DNA from: Hwanghaeella sp.
Lineage (GTDB): Bacteria; Pseudomonadota; Alphaproteobacteria; UBA8366; Aestuariispiraceae
Reading direction: 5' to 3'
NCBI GenBank assembly: GCA_028282025.1
Contig: JANQIT010000055.1
Span: 1 to 63,223, forward strand
Length of the DNA: 63,223 nt
The translations under genes and the position numbers were made by a program. Position 1 is the stretch's first letter; each line of letters starts with the position of its first letter. The notes beneath the pieces are model-generated. The model did not search any database, was not told where the DNA came from, and worked only from the letters and a program-made list of their open reading frames with translations. This document shows positions 16,800-25,413 of the stretch, in pieces.

Positions 16800-17345
16800 A
16801 TGCAGCCGACAGTGTTGCCGCGCAGCTTCTTGTCCGGGATACGCCAGGCATCCTGGTTCGCCGCTATTGGAACGCCGCTCAATCGGGATGAAACCGAAGA
16901 TGCGCTCATCTTCGCGCGTGGATTGGACCTTGATGCGTCCGCGGTCGGCACGGTCGCGGACTGGCGGGCCATTGCGGAGATGACGCGGGACAATTCCCTG
17001 GACCAAACCTGGTGGGAGGCGGAGGAAGCGGCGTACCGCTCCTTAAAGGCGGCGCTGTCCACTTCCGGCGAGGGGGCGGCGGCGCTTGCCTCCCTAAGCG
17101 ATGTCGCGACCCTGGCGGGAGAAGTTACGATGTCGGCTGCGCTGGCCGCCCTGGCGCGTGACGGCGTGGCGGACGCCGGATTGGCGCGTGTCGCCTCCGG
17201 TGCGGCCAGTATGGCGTGTCATCACGCCGCCACCGCGACCCTGGCGGCTGCGCCCGGCGACCATCCGTTCCATGCCAAACTGGGCCTTTTCCAGGCCGGG
17301 CGCATGGTGCTGGGGGTTCACGGCGGCCAGGTCTGGGTCGCCTGA
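16800..17345 (+). CDS. Unrecognised helical protein linked to the diiron oxygenase
   Basis: About 181 residues, alanine-rich and predicted mostly helical, with no signal peptide or membrane segment and no motif I can assign. It contains several Trp residues near the N-terminus and centre ('TWWEAEEAAYRSL'), a paired His ('CHHAATATLAAAP') and a hydrophobic C-terminus. An in-frame GTG at 16773 overlaps the diiron stop (GTGA) and would add nine residues; AGGG before ATG 16800 supports the start given. As last gene of the reductase-SDR-diiron operon it may be a structural partner taking the place of PaaC, but that is inference from position alone. Confidence 0.65.
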   Translation: MQPTVLPRSFLSGIRQASWFAAIGTPLNRDETEDALIFARGLDLDASAVGTVADWRAIAEMTRDNSLDQTWWEAEEAAYRSLKAALSTSGEGAAALASLSDVATLAGEVTMSAALAALARDGVADAGLARVASGAASMACHHAATATLAAAPGDHPFHAKLGLFQAGRMVLGVHGGQVWVA

Positions 17346-17416
17346 GATCTAACGGCGGTTGTTGCGGCGCTCTTTGCCTTCGCCCGGGCACGCTGAGACG
17401 GGTTCAGAAAGACTCT

Positions 17417-18532
17417 TTAGAAATGAATATCTTCCGCGGAGTCTTTGATGTCTTCGTGGGGCGGCATTGACGGCGTCGCTTTGTAAGAGATAGCGGCGTT
17501 GGAAGGGGTGTCTTTTTCCAACTCGCCAAGCCGGACCAGATGCTCCAGATGGGCGATGGTCTCACCGGCAGCGAACAGCATATTCATTGCATCCAAGGGG
17601 CGCGGGAACAGGATTTTGACGGCGTCGGATGCCGCCATTGCGGAGACCGCGGCAAAACCCCGGCGCAAATCGTCCAGCCGGTCCGCATGGTGCTGGGAAA
17701 GCTGGTCGATACGGGTGTGCAAGCCGTGAAAAGGTTGGCGGTGGGACGGCAATACCAGGGTTCCGGCCGGCAGGGTCCTAAGGCGGGAGAGGCCGTCCAG
17801 GTAGTCGGGCAGGGGCGACAATCCCTCCTTATACCACCAGACAGAAATGATCGGGCTGATCTGGGGCAGGACCTGATCGCCGGAGATCAGCACGTCCAGT
17901 TCCGGGCAGTACAGACAGGCGTGGTCGGTCGTATGGCCTCCGCAGGTGATCACCGACCATTCCCTGCCGCCGATCCGAAGGGTCCCGCCGTTTCGGACCG
18001 GCTCGAACCCCTCCGGCGGGTGGCCGACGCCGTTGCGGTATTCGTTGCCTTTCTCTCTGTGAAAAGTGCGAACCTCGTCGGGGATGCCGTAGCGCGCGAA
18101 GAACCGGTCCTGACTGCCTGCATAATCCTCGTCCGGGACGCGCCACAGCAGCGAGGCGATCATCCACTCCCCCTCGGTCATGCGGAATTTCAGCCCATAG
18201 GTCTGGGTGAGCCAGCCGGCCAGTCCGCAATGGTCGGGATGGTAGTGTGTTGCGATCAGTTGCGCCGGCCTGCGCCCGGCGGCCGGTCCTTCCAGAAGGG
18301 TCCGCCAGATTTCCTTGGTCAGGCGTGTTCCCATGCCAGTATCGATAATGGTCCAGGTCGGCGACCCATCCGCGGGATCGGTATCTTCCAGAAGCCAGAG
18401 ATTGATATGATCGAGGGCCAGGGGAAGCGGCATGCGGACCCAGTGAATCCCGGGGGCGACTTCGACCAGATCGCCGGCCTGCGGCGGGTCGATATCCAGA
18501 TAGTCCAATCCGTCGTCCCGGTGCGTATTCAA
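17417..18532 (-). CDS. Metallo-beta-lactamase-fold hydrolase
   Basis: 371 residues with the MBL metal motif 'THYHPDHCG' (HxHxDH), the later 'CGGHTTDHACLY' and 'LISGDQVLP', and a C-terminal helical extension with 'VLPSHRQPF'. It belongs to the glyoxalase II-like/SoxH-type cytosolic hydrolases, many of which cleave thioesters. Its start overlaps the alpha/beta hydrolase stop by 4 bases, so it belongs to the flavodoxin-DUF4863-ligase operon. A role as an aryl-CoA thioesterase would fill a missing step in the local pathway, but the substrate is not shown. Confidence 0.85.
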   Translation of the reverse strand: MNTHRDDGLDYLDIDPPQAGDLVEVAPGIHWVRMPLPLALDHINLWLLEDTDPADGSPTWTIIDTGMGTRLTKEIWRTLLEGPAAGRRPAQLIATHYHPDHCGLAGWLTQTYGLKFRMTEGEWMIASLLWRVPDEDYAGSQDRFFARYGIPDEVRTFHREKGNEYRNGVGHPPEGFEPVRNGGTLRIGGREWSVITCGGHTTDHACLYCPELDVLISGDQVLPQISPIISVWWYKEGLSPLPDYLDGLSRLRTLPAGTLVLPSHRQPFHGLHTRIDQLSQHHADRLDDLRRGFAAVSAMAASDAVKILFPRPLDAMNMLFAAGETIAHLEHLVRLGELEKDTPSNAAISYKATPSMPPHEDIKDSAEDIHF

Positions 18533-19344
18533 GGCGCGCCCGTCCTTTCCAGCAACCCGTTGATAAACTTAGAGATTAAGGCTTCAGTCCGTTCCTGCTG
18601 ATCCTTGTGCGGGGCATGTCCGCAATTGGGCAGAAGAGTGACATTGCAGGGGCCGCCCAGTCCCGCCGCCAATGCGGTTAGCTGGGCTTCCGTGCCGTAT
18701 TCGTCATCCTCTCCCTGGATCGCCAGAACCGGGCAGTCGATGGACGGAAGACAGCCTTCTATATTCCAGTCCCGGAAATCCGGCCGCAGCCAAGCATCGT
18801 GCCAGCCACGGAAGGTCCGTGCCGAGTCGCGGTGATAGCGCGCCATCCTAGCCTGCATGTCGGTGGTGGCGAAGGTCTGGCCCGCGGCCTGGATGGACGC
18901 GATGGAAATATCCTCAACAAAGACATGGGGCGCCAGGACGACGACTCCCGCCGGCCTGATGCCGGTCGATCCCGCCGCCAGCAGTGCAATCGACGCGCCG
19001 TCGCTATGGCCGATCAGTATCGGGTTCCGGATGCCGAGTCCGTTCAGCAGGTCGGGCAGGGCCGCTTGCGCCTCCAGATGCATGTAGTCCTTGGTAAAGG
19101 CTTCCCGGAGGATATCCGACTGCCCATAGCCATAGCGCGAATAGGCGAGGCACCGGCGGCCGGTCGCGGCGGCGATCCGCTGCGGGAATCCGCGCCACAA
19201 GGCCAGACAGCCCAACCCTTCATGCAGAAACACCAGCGCCGGGTCGCTGCCGGGCAGATCGCTGTATTCCAGGGTGTGCCCGTTTGCGGTGGCGAAGGTG
19301 GGAAGGGGGGCCGCCACGTCCGGATTCTCGCGCAAGTGCGTCAC
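18529..19344 (-). CDS. Alpha/beta-hydrolase fold protein
   Basis: 271 residues with the catalytic triad visible: nucleophile Ser in 'LIGHSDGASIAL', acid in 'IQGEDDEYG' and His in 'LPNCGHAPHKDQ'. The oxyanion segment is 'VFLHEGLGCLALWRGFP', the HEG form found in a branch of small esterases next to aromatic acyl-CoA clusters. It starts 3 bases after the ligase stop and overlaps the MBL gene. It may hydrolyse an acyl-CoA or ring-cleavage intermediate; the reaction is not known. Confidence 0.85.
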   Translation of the reverse strand: MTHLRENPDVAAPLPTFATANGHTLEYSDLPGSDPALVFLHEGLGCLALWRGFPQRIAAATGRRCLAYSRYGYGQSDILREAFTKDYMHLEAQAALPDLLNGLGIRNPILIGHSDGASIALLAAGSTGIRPAGVVVLAPHVFVEDISIASIQAAGQTFATTDMQARMARYHRDSARTFRGWHDAWLRPDFRDWNIEGCLPSIDCPVLAIQGEDDEYGTEAQLTALAAGLGGPCNVTLLPNCGHAPHKDQQERTEALISKFINGLLERTGAP

Positions 19345-19347
19345 CCT

Positions 19348-20907
19348 TCAGGCCGTATCCCGCAATTTGTAGCGCTGGATCTTGCCGGTTGCGGTTTTCG
19401 GCAGTTCGTCGACGAATTCCACCCAGCGCGGCCGTTTGAAGGCCGCAAGCTCATTGGCCGCATAGTCGATCAGTCGCTGCGCCATTTCGGTCCCGGCCTC
19501 TCCGGCGTCGGCGTTCAGGACAACATAGGCTTTGGGTTTCACCAACTTGTCCTGATCCATCGCGGCAACGACGGCGGCTTCCAGCACGGCTTCGTGCTTT
19601 ACCAAGGCTGCCTCCACTTCGAAAGGTGAGACATAGATGCCGCCTACCTTCATCATGTCGTCCGTGCGGCCGGCGTAAACATAGTACCCCTTGTCGTTGA
19701 CCGTGTATTTGTCGCCGGTGCGTGTCCAGGCCCCGCGGAAGGTATCCTGGCTTTTGGCGCGCTGGTTCCAATACATCACGGCCGAGGTCGGGCCGCGCAC
19801 CTCCAACGTCCCCATTTCGCCCTGTGCGACCTGCTCGCCGTCATCGCCGACAAGGCGCAGTTCGTATCCTTCGACGGGGGTGCCCGTGGTGCCGGGCTGG
19901 ATATCGTCAGCACGGTTGGACAGAAAGATATGCAGCATCTCGGTCGTGCCGATCCCGTCGATGATGTCGCTGCCGGTTGCCGCCTTCCAGCGCCGCAACA
20001 GGTCGTCGGGCAATGCCTCGCCGGCGGATGTGCACAGGCGCAGCGCGTGCTCTTCGGGGCCGGGGAGGGAGCCGCTGGCCAGCAGCATGCCGAACAATGT
20101 CGGGATCCCGTAGAAGATCGTCGGTTTACGGTCTTTCAGGATGCCGGTTACCGTCGCAGGATCCGGCGGTCCCGCGTGCAGGATTGCCGTTGCGCCAACC
20201 GCCATCGGCATCGTCAGGGCGTTGCCCAACCCATAGGCGAAGAACAGTTTCGCAGCGGAAAAGACGACATCGTCTTCGCGGATTCCCAAGACGGGCAGGC
20301 CGTACAGGTTCGCCGTCTCGATAAGGTGGGAATGCAGATGCACCGCCCCTTTCGGCATGCCGGTGGTGCCGGATGTGTAGAGCCAGAAACACATATCGTC
20401 CCGGCGCGTCGGGGCGGCCTTGAAACTGTCGTCCGCATCGCCGATCAGGTCCGCGAAACTGACATGGCCCTCCTTGGGCGCACCGGACACGATGACATGG
20501 TTAAGGGTGGGATGCTGCGCCAAATGGCCGGAGAACAGATCGAACAAAGGTTCCGAAACGATCAGCGCGGCGGACCGGCTGTCGTCCAGCATGAAGCTGT
20601 AGTCCTTGGCCGTGAGCCGGGTGTTGACGGGAACGGGGATGACGCCGGCCTTGATGCTCCCCAGAAACGCGGCGACGAAATCGATGGTATCCAACATGCA
20701 CATCAGCACCCGCTGTTCGGGCCGGACGCCGCGGGCGAGAATAGCGTTGGCGAACTTGTTGGATAGGCGCTCTACATCGCCGTAGGTATGTTCGCCGTGA
20801 ATATCGATGAAGGCGACCTTGTCGGCCCGGCCCGCATCCAGATTTCGGCCGATCAGATCCTCTGCGGCGTTGTACAGATCGTCAAATTGCGTGGCCATTT
20901 CCGGCAT
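19348..20907 (-). CDS. Benzoate-CoA ligase
   Basis: 519 residues, ATP-dependent activation of benzoate (or a close analogue) to benzoyl-CoA. It has P-loop 'YTSGTTGMPKGAVH', 'LFFAYGLGNALT', 'CTSAGEALP', A5 'GIGTTEMLHIFLS', hinge 'GRTDDMMKVGGIYVSPFEVE' and C-terminal 'ELPKTATGKIQRYKL', the last two being close to the benzoate-CoA ligase (BclA) consensus. It is distinct from the ligase of the gentisate block. Neighbours are a DUF4863 protein, flavodoxin and a BoxR-type regulator, all of which point to benzoyl-CoA as the product. Confidence 0.9.
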   Translation of the reverse strand: MPEMATQFDDLYNAAEDLIGRNLDAGRADKVAFIDIHGEHTYGDVERLSNKFANAILARGVRPEQRVLMCMLDTIDFVAAFLGSIKAGVIPVPVNTRLTAKDYSFMLDDSRSAALIVSEPLFDLFSGHLAQHPTLNHVIVSGAPKEGHVSFADLIGDADDSFKAAPTRRDDMCFWLYTSGTTGMPKGAVHLHSHLIETANLYGLPVLGIREDDVVFSAAKLFFAYGLGNALTMPMAVGATAILHAGPPDPATVTGILKDRKPTIFYGIPTLFGMLLASGSLPGPEEHALRLCTSAGEALPDDLLRRWKAATGSDIIDGIGTTEMLHIFLSNRADDIQPGTTGTPVEGYELRLVGDDGEQVAQGEMGTLEVRGPTSAVMYWNQRAKSQDTFRGAWTRTGDKYTVNDKGYYVYAGRTDDMMKVGGIYVSPFEVEAALVKHEAVLEAAVVAAMDQDKLVKPKAYVVLNADAGEAGTEMAQRLIDYAANELAAFKRPRWVEFVDELPKTATGKIQRYKLRDTA

Positions 20908-20944
20908 GCGCGTCCCCCAATTCTGCCCTCCGTTGCGGAGGTTA

Positions 20945-21421
20945 TCATTTTGTAAAGTCTATGGCCCCGTCCGGCAGCAGATACAGGACAATCGCCTTTC
21001 CGCCCCGCACCGTCGGGCTGTGGGCGGTGCCCGGCCCGTATACCAGCCAGCCTTCGCCGCGTTCGTCGAACTCCGCCCCCGCGTCCAGCGGCATGATCAT
21101 ATCGATCTCTCCGGTCGGATGGGCGTGATGCGGACCGGCGCAGTCGTTCATTTCAACAACATCGACGGAAAATCCGCCTGTCGCGTCCGTGGGTTTGATG
21201 ATCCGTCCGAACTTGATGCCGCCATGTTCGCGGCTGCAAAGCCAACCTTCGGCGACACCGGCGCGGCAGGCGTCCGACAGAGCGTGGAACAGGGCGCTGT
21301 CCGGCCCGGCCTTTTCGTTGAGATAGCCGTCCAGTTCGGCATCCAGCTTGGCGGCGCCGATCAACCCGGTCACTTCCTGTATCAGGCCGGTGAAAGACGC
21401 GATTGCGGCTTCATGGCTCAT
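20945..21421 (-). CDS. DUF4863 / 4-hydroxylaminobenzoate lyase (PnbB)-like protein
   Basis: 158-residue cupin-like protein matching, as far as I recognise, the DUF4863 family typified by PnbB, which removes ammonia from 4-hydroxylaminobenzoate. Seen here are 'HHAHPTGEIDMIMPLD' with clustered His and Glu typical of a metal-binding cupin strand, 'GWLVYGPGTAHSPTV' with a further His, and 'VLYLLPDGAIDF' at the end. The ATG at 21421 is preferred over a TTG at 21436 because GGAA precedes it. It is placed between flavodoxin and benzoate-CoA ligase. Such genes commonly accompany benzoyl-CoA clusters without nitroaromatic genes, so its role here is unclear. Confidence 0.75.
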   Translation of the reverse strand: MSHEAAIASFTGLIQEVTGLIGAAKLDAELDGYLNEKAGPDSALFHALSDACRAGVAEGWLCSREHGGIKFGRIIKPTDATGGFSVDVVEMNDCAGPHHAHPTGEIDMIMPLDAGAEFDERGEGWLVYGPGTAHSPTVRGGKAIVLYLLPDGAIDFTK

Positions 21422-21466
21422 TGTTTCCGTCCCCAAGATTCAGCCGCCTTTAGGATCAGGCGGTCG

Positions 21467-21925
21467 TTACGCGGCCAGATTGTCGTACCAGTCGGACGCC
21501 CAGTCCGCCGCTTCATCCTCCGGCAGGGTCCCGGACGACGCGTCGTGCAACACTATCTCGCCAACCCGTTGCGCGCCCAGCGACTGCAGCGCCTCGTCGA
21601 AACGTTTCCCACCGAAACAGAATGTCTGCGCATAGGTCATATCGCCCAACGCGAAGAGCCCGTAGCGGACAGACGACAGGTCGGGCTTGGCCGCTTGAAG
21701 AGACTCCAGCAGGGCCTGCGCATTGTCCGGCACGTCGCCTTGTCCATAGGTCGATGTGCATATGATCAACGTATCGCTCTCCGACACGGTGTCGGCGCGC
21801 ACTTCGTCCATCAGGGTAAGTTCCGCCTCGGCGCCCTTGTCGGTCAGCGTGTCCAGAATCTCCTCGGCCACCAATTCGGCGGTCCCCGTCATCGTGCCAA
21901 CGAGTATCTTGATCATATCGGTCAT
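21467..21925 (-). CDS. Flavodoxin
   Basis: Short-chain flavodoxin-fold protein of 152 residues. The FMN phosphate loop is 'GTMTGTAELVAEEI', followed by 'CTSTYGQGDVPDNAQALLESL' around the isoalloxazine site and 'YGLFALGDMTYAQTFCFGGKRFDEAL'. It is a soluble one-electron carrier. It is first gene of the ligase operon, divergent from the BoxR-type regulator, and could carry electrons to the diiron oxygenase or another oxygenase. Confidence 0.88.
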   Translation of the reverse strand: MTDMIKILVGTMTGTAELVAEEILDTLTDKGAEAELTLMDEVRADTVSESDTLIICTSTYGQGDVPDNAQALLESLQAAKPDLSSVRYGLFALGDMTYAQTFCFGGKRFDEALQSLGAQRVGEIVLHDASSGTLPEDEAADWASDWYDNLAA

Positions 21926-21959
21926 GCTTTGTGAATTCGCGTGCTGCGCCGTGTGTTTC

Positions 21960-22003
21960 GGCAATATAATGCCGCCCCCTTGGCATGAAAAGCATTATAA
22001 TGC
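21960..22003. promoter_or_regulatory. Two phased palindromes overlapping divergent promoters
   Basis: GGCAATATAATGCC at 21960-21973 and the perfect palindrome GCATTATAATGC at 21992-22003 have the same core and lie 31 bases apart centre to centre, about three helical turns. Each contains TATAAT readable as a -10 element. They fill the gap between the flavodoxin start and the ATG of the BoxR-type regulator, and are good candidate operators for that regulator. Confidence 0.5.
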
Positions 22004-22930
22004 ATGTATACGGTCTCTCAGGCGCAAGGGATCATCACTGCGGTGAAAACGGAACCGGACCCCGACCTGCAACGGTATTTGACCGGAATTGGTGAAAAGG
22101 TACGCGCGGAACGCGCCAAGCGCGGCATGACGCGGCGGATACTCGCGCGCGATTCCGGCGTCTCCGAACGTTACCTGGCGCAACTTGAAAGCGGCACCGG
22201 CAATCCGTCGGTCGCCCTGCTTCGTCAGGTCGGCGCCGCGATGGATGTGCCGCTGACCTCCCTTATCGCTGAAGACCCCGCCGCCAGCAGCGACCCGCTT
22301 GCCGCCCTGTTCGCCCTGGCGCGGAGCGCCGGGGAAGAAGATAAACGGGCGGTTCAACGGGCGCTCGAACAGATCCTCTCTCCGGCGGAAAGCCAGCGAA
22401 AAGGCCAGCGTATTGCCCTGATCGGGTTGCGCGGGGCCGGGAAATCCACGCTTGGGCGCTTACTGGCCGAAGCCAGGAACGCACCCTTCGTCGAACTGAA
22501 CCGGCTTGTCGAACAGGAATATGGCGGAAGTGTCGGCGAGATCCTGGCGCTCAACGGTCAGCCCGCCTTCCGCCGCTATGAACGGCGTTGTCTGGAAAAA
22601 GCGGTCGGCGAGCACGAAGCGATGGTCCTCTCCACAGCGGGCGGCATTGTTTCGGAACCCTCGACCTTCGCCTACCTGCTGGAACATACGCACACGGTTT
22701 GGATCAAGGCCCGCCCGGAAGAGCACATGGCGCGGGTCATGGCGCAGGGGGACCTTCGGCCGATGGCGCGCAACGCCGAAGCGATGGATGACCTGAAGGC
22801 CATTCTGGCGGCCCGGGAGCCGGATTACCGGCGCGCGGAAGGCGTTATCGACACAAGCGGCCGGTCGGTGCCGGAAAGCGCCCGGATGCTTGTCTCGATT
22901 GCCGGACAGCTCGTCGACCCGCTGGAATGA
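22004..22930 (+). CDS. BoxR/BzdR-type benzoyl-CoA-responsive regulator
   Basis: 308 residues with an N-terminal XRE-type helix-turn-helix (about 27-85: 'LARDSGVSERYLAQLESGTGNPS') and a C-terminal shikimate-kinase-like domain with P-loop 'GLRGAGKST' at 141-149, an intact-looking nucleotide site used as a sensor in this family. BzdR and BoxR of Aromatoleum/Azoarcus have this same architecture and respond to benzoyl-CoA. It is divergent from the flavodoxin-DUF4863-ligase operon. GTG at 22043 is an alternative start. Its presence without boxB or boxC in view is notable. Confidence 0.9.
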   Translation: MYTVSQAQGIITAVKTEPDPDLQRYLTGIGEKVRAERAKRGMTRRILARDSGVSERYLAQLESGTGNPSVALLRQVGAAMDVPLTSLIAEDPAASSDPLAALFALARSAGEEDKRAVQRALEQILSPAESQRKGQRIALIGLRGAGKSTLGRLLAEARNAPFVELNRLVEQEYGGSVGEILALNGQPAFRRYERRCLEKAVGEHEAMVLSTAGGIVSEPSTFAYLLEHTHTVWIKARPEEHMARVMAQGDLRPMARNAEAMDDLKAILAAREPDYRRAEGVIDTSGRSVPESARMLVSIAGQLVDPLE

Positions 22931-23095
22931 TGCTGCGCATACTTTGGGAGAGTAAAGCAGGCATAAAGCACGCAATAATAGCGGTTAAGACAAAACCGGA
23001 ATTCGTTTAACAAAGGCGTGTAGAATAATGTATTTCGGTATTCCCTCCGGATCTTATACAAATATCGGCGGAATATTTGTGCTGGGGCCAATTTG

Positions 23096-25198
23096 ATGGA
23101 GTCCAGGTCGGTCGACCGCGACACGGAGATTATCCGGCGGGCGAGGGCTGTCCTCGCCGATACGAGGCATGACGAGGTCTTGCTTCGCGCTGTTCTGTCC
23201 GATTTGGTCGAGGCCCATGAGCGCACTGTTGAGAGGACCGGCTTTATTGAAGTCGACGCCGAAACCGGGGCCGATCCGCTTCAGCAGGCTTCCGAACGGA
23301 TCCAGTCCTTGGAGGAAGAGGTCAAGGATCTCAACAACGCGCTCGATCATCAAACGCGCCTGATGAACTATTCCAAGGACGTGCAATACCGGGAACTGAG
23401 TTTTGAGCGCGCCAAGCTGGAACTTCTCGTCCGGCTCGGTATCGGCATGGCGTCGGAACGCGACGAGGCGCGGCTGCTAGACCTTGTCCTAGAAGGCGCG
23501 ATGGAATTGACGAATGCCGACGGGGCGACTTTCTATCTGATGACGGAGCAGGAAGACGCGCTGGAGTTCCGCATCGTCCGAAACACTTCCTTGGGGATTG
23601 CGAACGCCAGCGAACCAGACTCGCCCCTGCCGTTCCCGAACGTACCGCTCTACGATCTGGAAACCGGCGTTCCGAACAATTCCAACGTTGTGTCCGCCGC
23701 CGTCCTGCAACGGGAGACCGTCAATATTCCGGATGCCTACAATTCGCAGGACTATGATTTTTCGGGAACGAAAAGGTTCGATGAGGCGAACCGCTACCGG
23801 TCGGTGTCCTTTCTGACCGTACCGCTGACCCCGCGCGGCGGGTCGGTGATCGGTGCGCTGCAATTGATCAACGCCACGGACTCCAAAACCGGAGAGGTCG
23901 TGCCCTTCGATGAGGAAATCCAAGGATTTGTGGAGGCGCTGGCCGCTCAAGGCGCGGTAACGATTGAGAATCAGAAGCTGCTGAAGGCGCAGCGCGAGTT
24001 GATCGACGCAATCGTCGAATTGACGGCGTCGGCCATCGACGCGAAAAGCCCCTATACCGGCGGGCACTGCAACCGGGTGCCGGAATTGGCCATGATGCTG
24101 GGCAAGGCGGCGCACGATGCGAAATCCGGGCCTTTTGCCGATTTCGGGTTCGCCGGCGACGAGGAATGGCGGGAATTCAGAATTGCGGCCTGGCTTCACG
24201 ATTGCGGCAAGGTCACGACGCCGGAATATGTCGTCGACAAGGCGACGAAGCTGGAGACGATCTATAACCGCATCCACGAGATCCGAACCCGCTTCGAGGT
24301 CATCCGCCGCGATCTGACAATCGATTACCTGAGCAACAAGCTGACCGCGCTGGGCGGCGACCCGGTTGCCGACGATGGGCTGCGGCAGGCCCATGCGCAG
24401 TTGGAGGAAGAATTCGAGTTTCTGGCCGATTGCAATATCGGCGGTGAATTCATGGCGCCGGAGGCGATAGAGCGGGTCAAGAAGATCGCCGCCCGGACCT
24501 GGGTTCGGCATTTCGACAACCGCAGGGGGCTTTCCCAGGACGAAACGCTTCGCCTGCAGGGTATCCCGCCGACGCCTGTTCCGGCTGAAGAAACCCTTCT
24601 GTCCGACCGGCCCAGCCATGTCGTCCATCGGGATCCCGGGGACATTACCCGCTTCCGCGACAGCGGCTTCAAGATGACCATTCCGGAGAATCTGACCAAC
24701 CTGGGGGAGGTCTATAATCTGTCGATCCAGCGCGGCACACTGACCGACGAAGAGCGTTTCAAGATCAACGAACACATCATCCAGACCATCATCATGCTGG
24801 AAACCATGCCGTTCCCGAAAAACATGCAGCGGGTTCCGGAATATGCCGGCGGCCATCACGAGACGATGGACGGAAAGGGATATCCGCGGCGTTTGACGCG
24901 GGATGAAATGTCCGTACCGGCCCGTATCATGGCGATTGCCGATATTTTCGAGGCCCTGACAGCGTCGGACCGGCCCTACAAGAAGCCGAAGTCGCTCAGC
25001 GAGTCCTTGCGGATCATGGGGCATATGTGCCGCGACAGCCATATCGACCCGGATGTTTTCGCGCTTTTCATCGATCAGAAAATCTATCTCCGCTATGCCG
25101 AGGATTTTTTGGACCCAGAGCAGATCGACGCGGTTGACGACGTTGCTTTAAAGGCGATTGCCGATGAAATGTCCGCGGCCATGGCGGCGTCCTCATAA
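23096..25198 (+). CDS. GAF and HD-GYP domain c-di-GMP phosphodiesterase-like protein
   Basis: 700-residue cytoplasmic protein with an N-terminal coiled coil (about 55-95), a GAF sensor domain (about 110-300) and a C-terminal HD-GYP domain. The HD pair is H368-D369 in 'WLHDCGKVTTPEY', and the second motif is H587-H588-E589 with G595-Y596-P597. These match active cyclic-di-GMP phosphodiesterases. A roughly 150-residue insertion separates the two motif halves. The start is ATG 23096 with GGGG upstream; the preceding TTG is less likely. The downstream slyX gene overlaps its stop (TAATG), so the two are co-translated. Confidence 0.88.
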   Translation: MESRSVDRDTEIIRRARAVLADTRHDEVLLRAVLSDLVEAHERTVERTGFIEVDAETGADPLQQASERIQSLEEEVKDLNNALDHQTRLMNYSKDVQYRELSFERAKLELLVRLGIGMASERDEARLLDLVLEGAMELTNADGATFYLMTEQEDALEFRIVRNTSLGIANASEPDSPLPFPNVPLYDLETGVPNNSNVVSAAVLQRETVNIPDAYNSQDYDFSGTKRFDEANRYRSVSFLTVPLTPRGGSVIGALQLINATDSKTGEVVPFDEEIQGFVEALAAQGAVTIENQKLLKAQRELIDAIVELTASAIDAKSPYTGGHCNRVPELAMMLGKAAHDAKSGPFADFGFAGDEEWREFRIAAWLHDCGKVTTPEYVVDKATKLETIYNRIHEIRTRFEVIRRDLTIDYLSNKLTALGGDPVADDGLRQAHAQLEEEFEFLADCNIGGEFMAPEAIERVKKIAARTWVRHFDNRRGLSQDETLRLQGIPPTPVPAEETLLSDRPSHVVHRDPGDITRFRDSGFKMTIPENLTNLGEVYNLSIQRGTLTDEERFKINEHIIQTIIMLETMPFPKNMQRVPEYAGGHHETMDGKGYPRRLTRDEMSVPARIMAIADIFEALTASDRPYKKPKSLSESLRIMGHMCRDSHIDPDVFALFIDQKIYLRYAEDFLDPEQIDAVDDVALKAIADEMSAAMAASS

Positions 25199-25413
25199 TG
25201 AACGATGATATCGAGGACCGTTTGCGCGAGGTGGAGAGCCGTCTGGCGCATTACGAGCGGATGAGCGAGGATCTGTCCGCCGTCGTTGCGGAACAGGCGG
25301 AAACCATTCGGGGACTTCAACGGCGTCTGGCCGCCCTGACCGGAAAAATCCTGGATATGCAGCACGCCCAGGATCCGGCGCCGTCGGACCTGAAGCCGCC
25401 GCCGCACTATTGA
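25198..25413 (+). CDS. slyX: SlyX-family protein
   Basis: 71-residue coiled-coil protein with heptad-like 'IEDRLREVESRLAHYER' and the family ending 'KPPPHY', which is the recognition mark of SlyX. The function in the cell is not established. The ATG shares bases with the stop of the HD-GYP gene. Confidence 0.88.
   Translation: MNDDIEDRLREVESRLAHYERMSEDLSAVVAEQAETIRGLQRRLAALTGKILDMQHAQDPAPSDLKPPPHY

Noticed and set aside
14998-16851. Minus-strand open frame of 617 codons
   Set aside because: It is antisense to the SDR, diiron and reductase genes, has Arg/His-rich composition and no recognisable domain.
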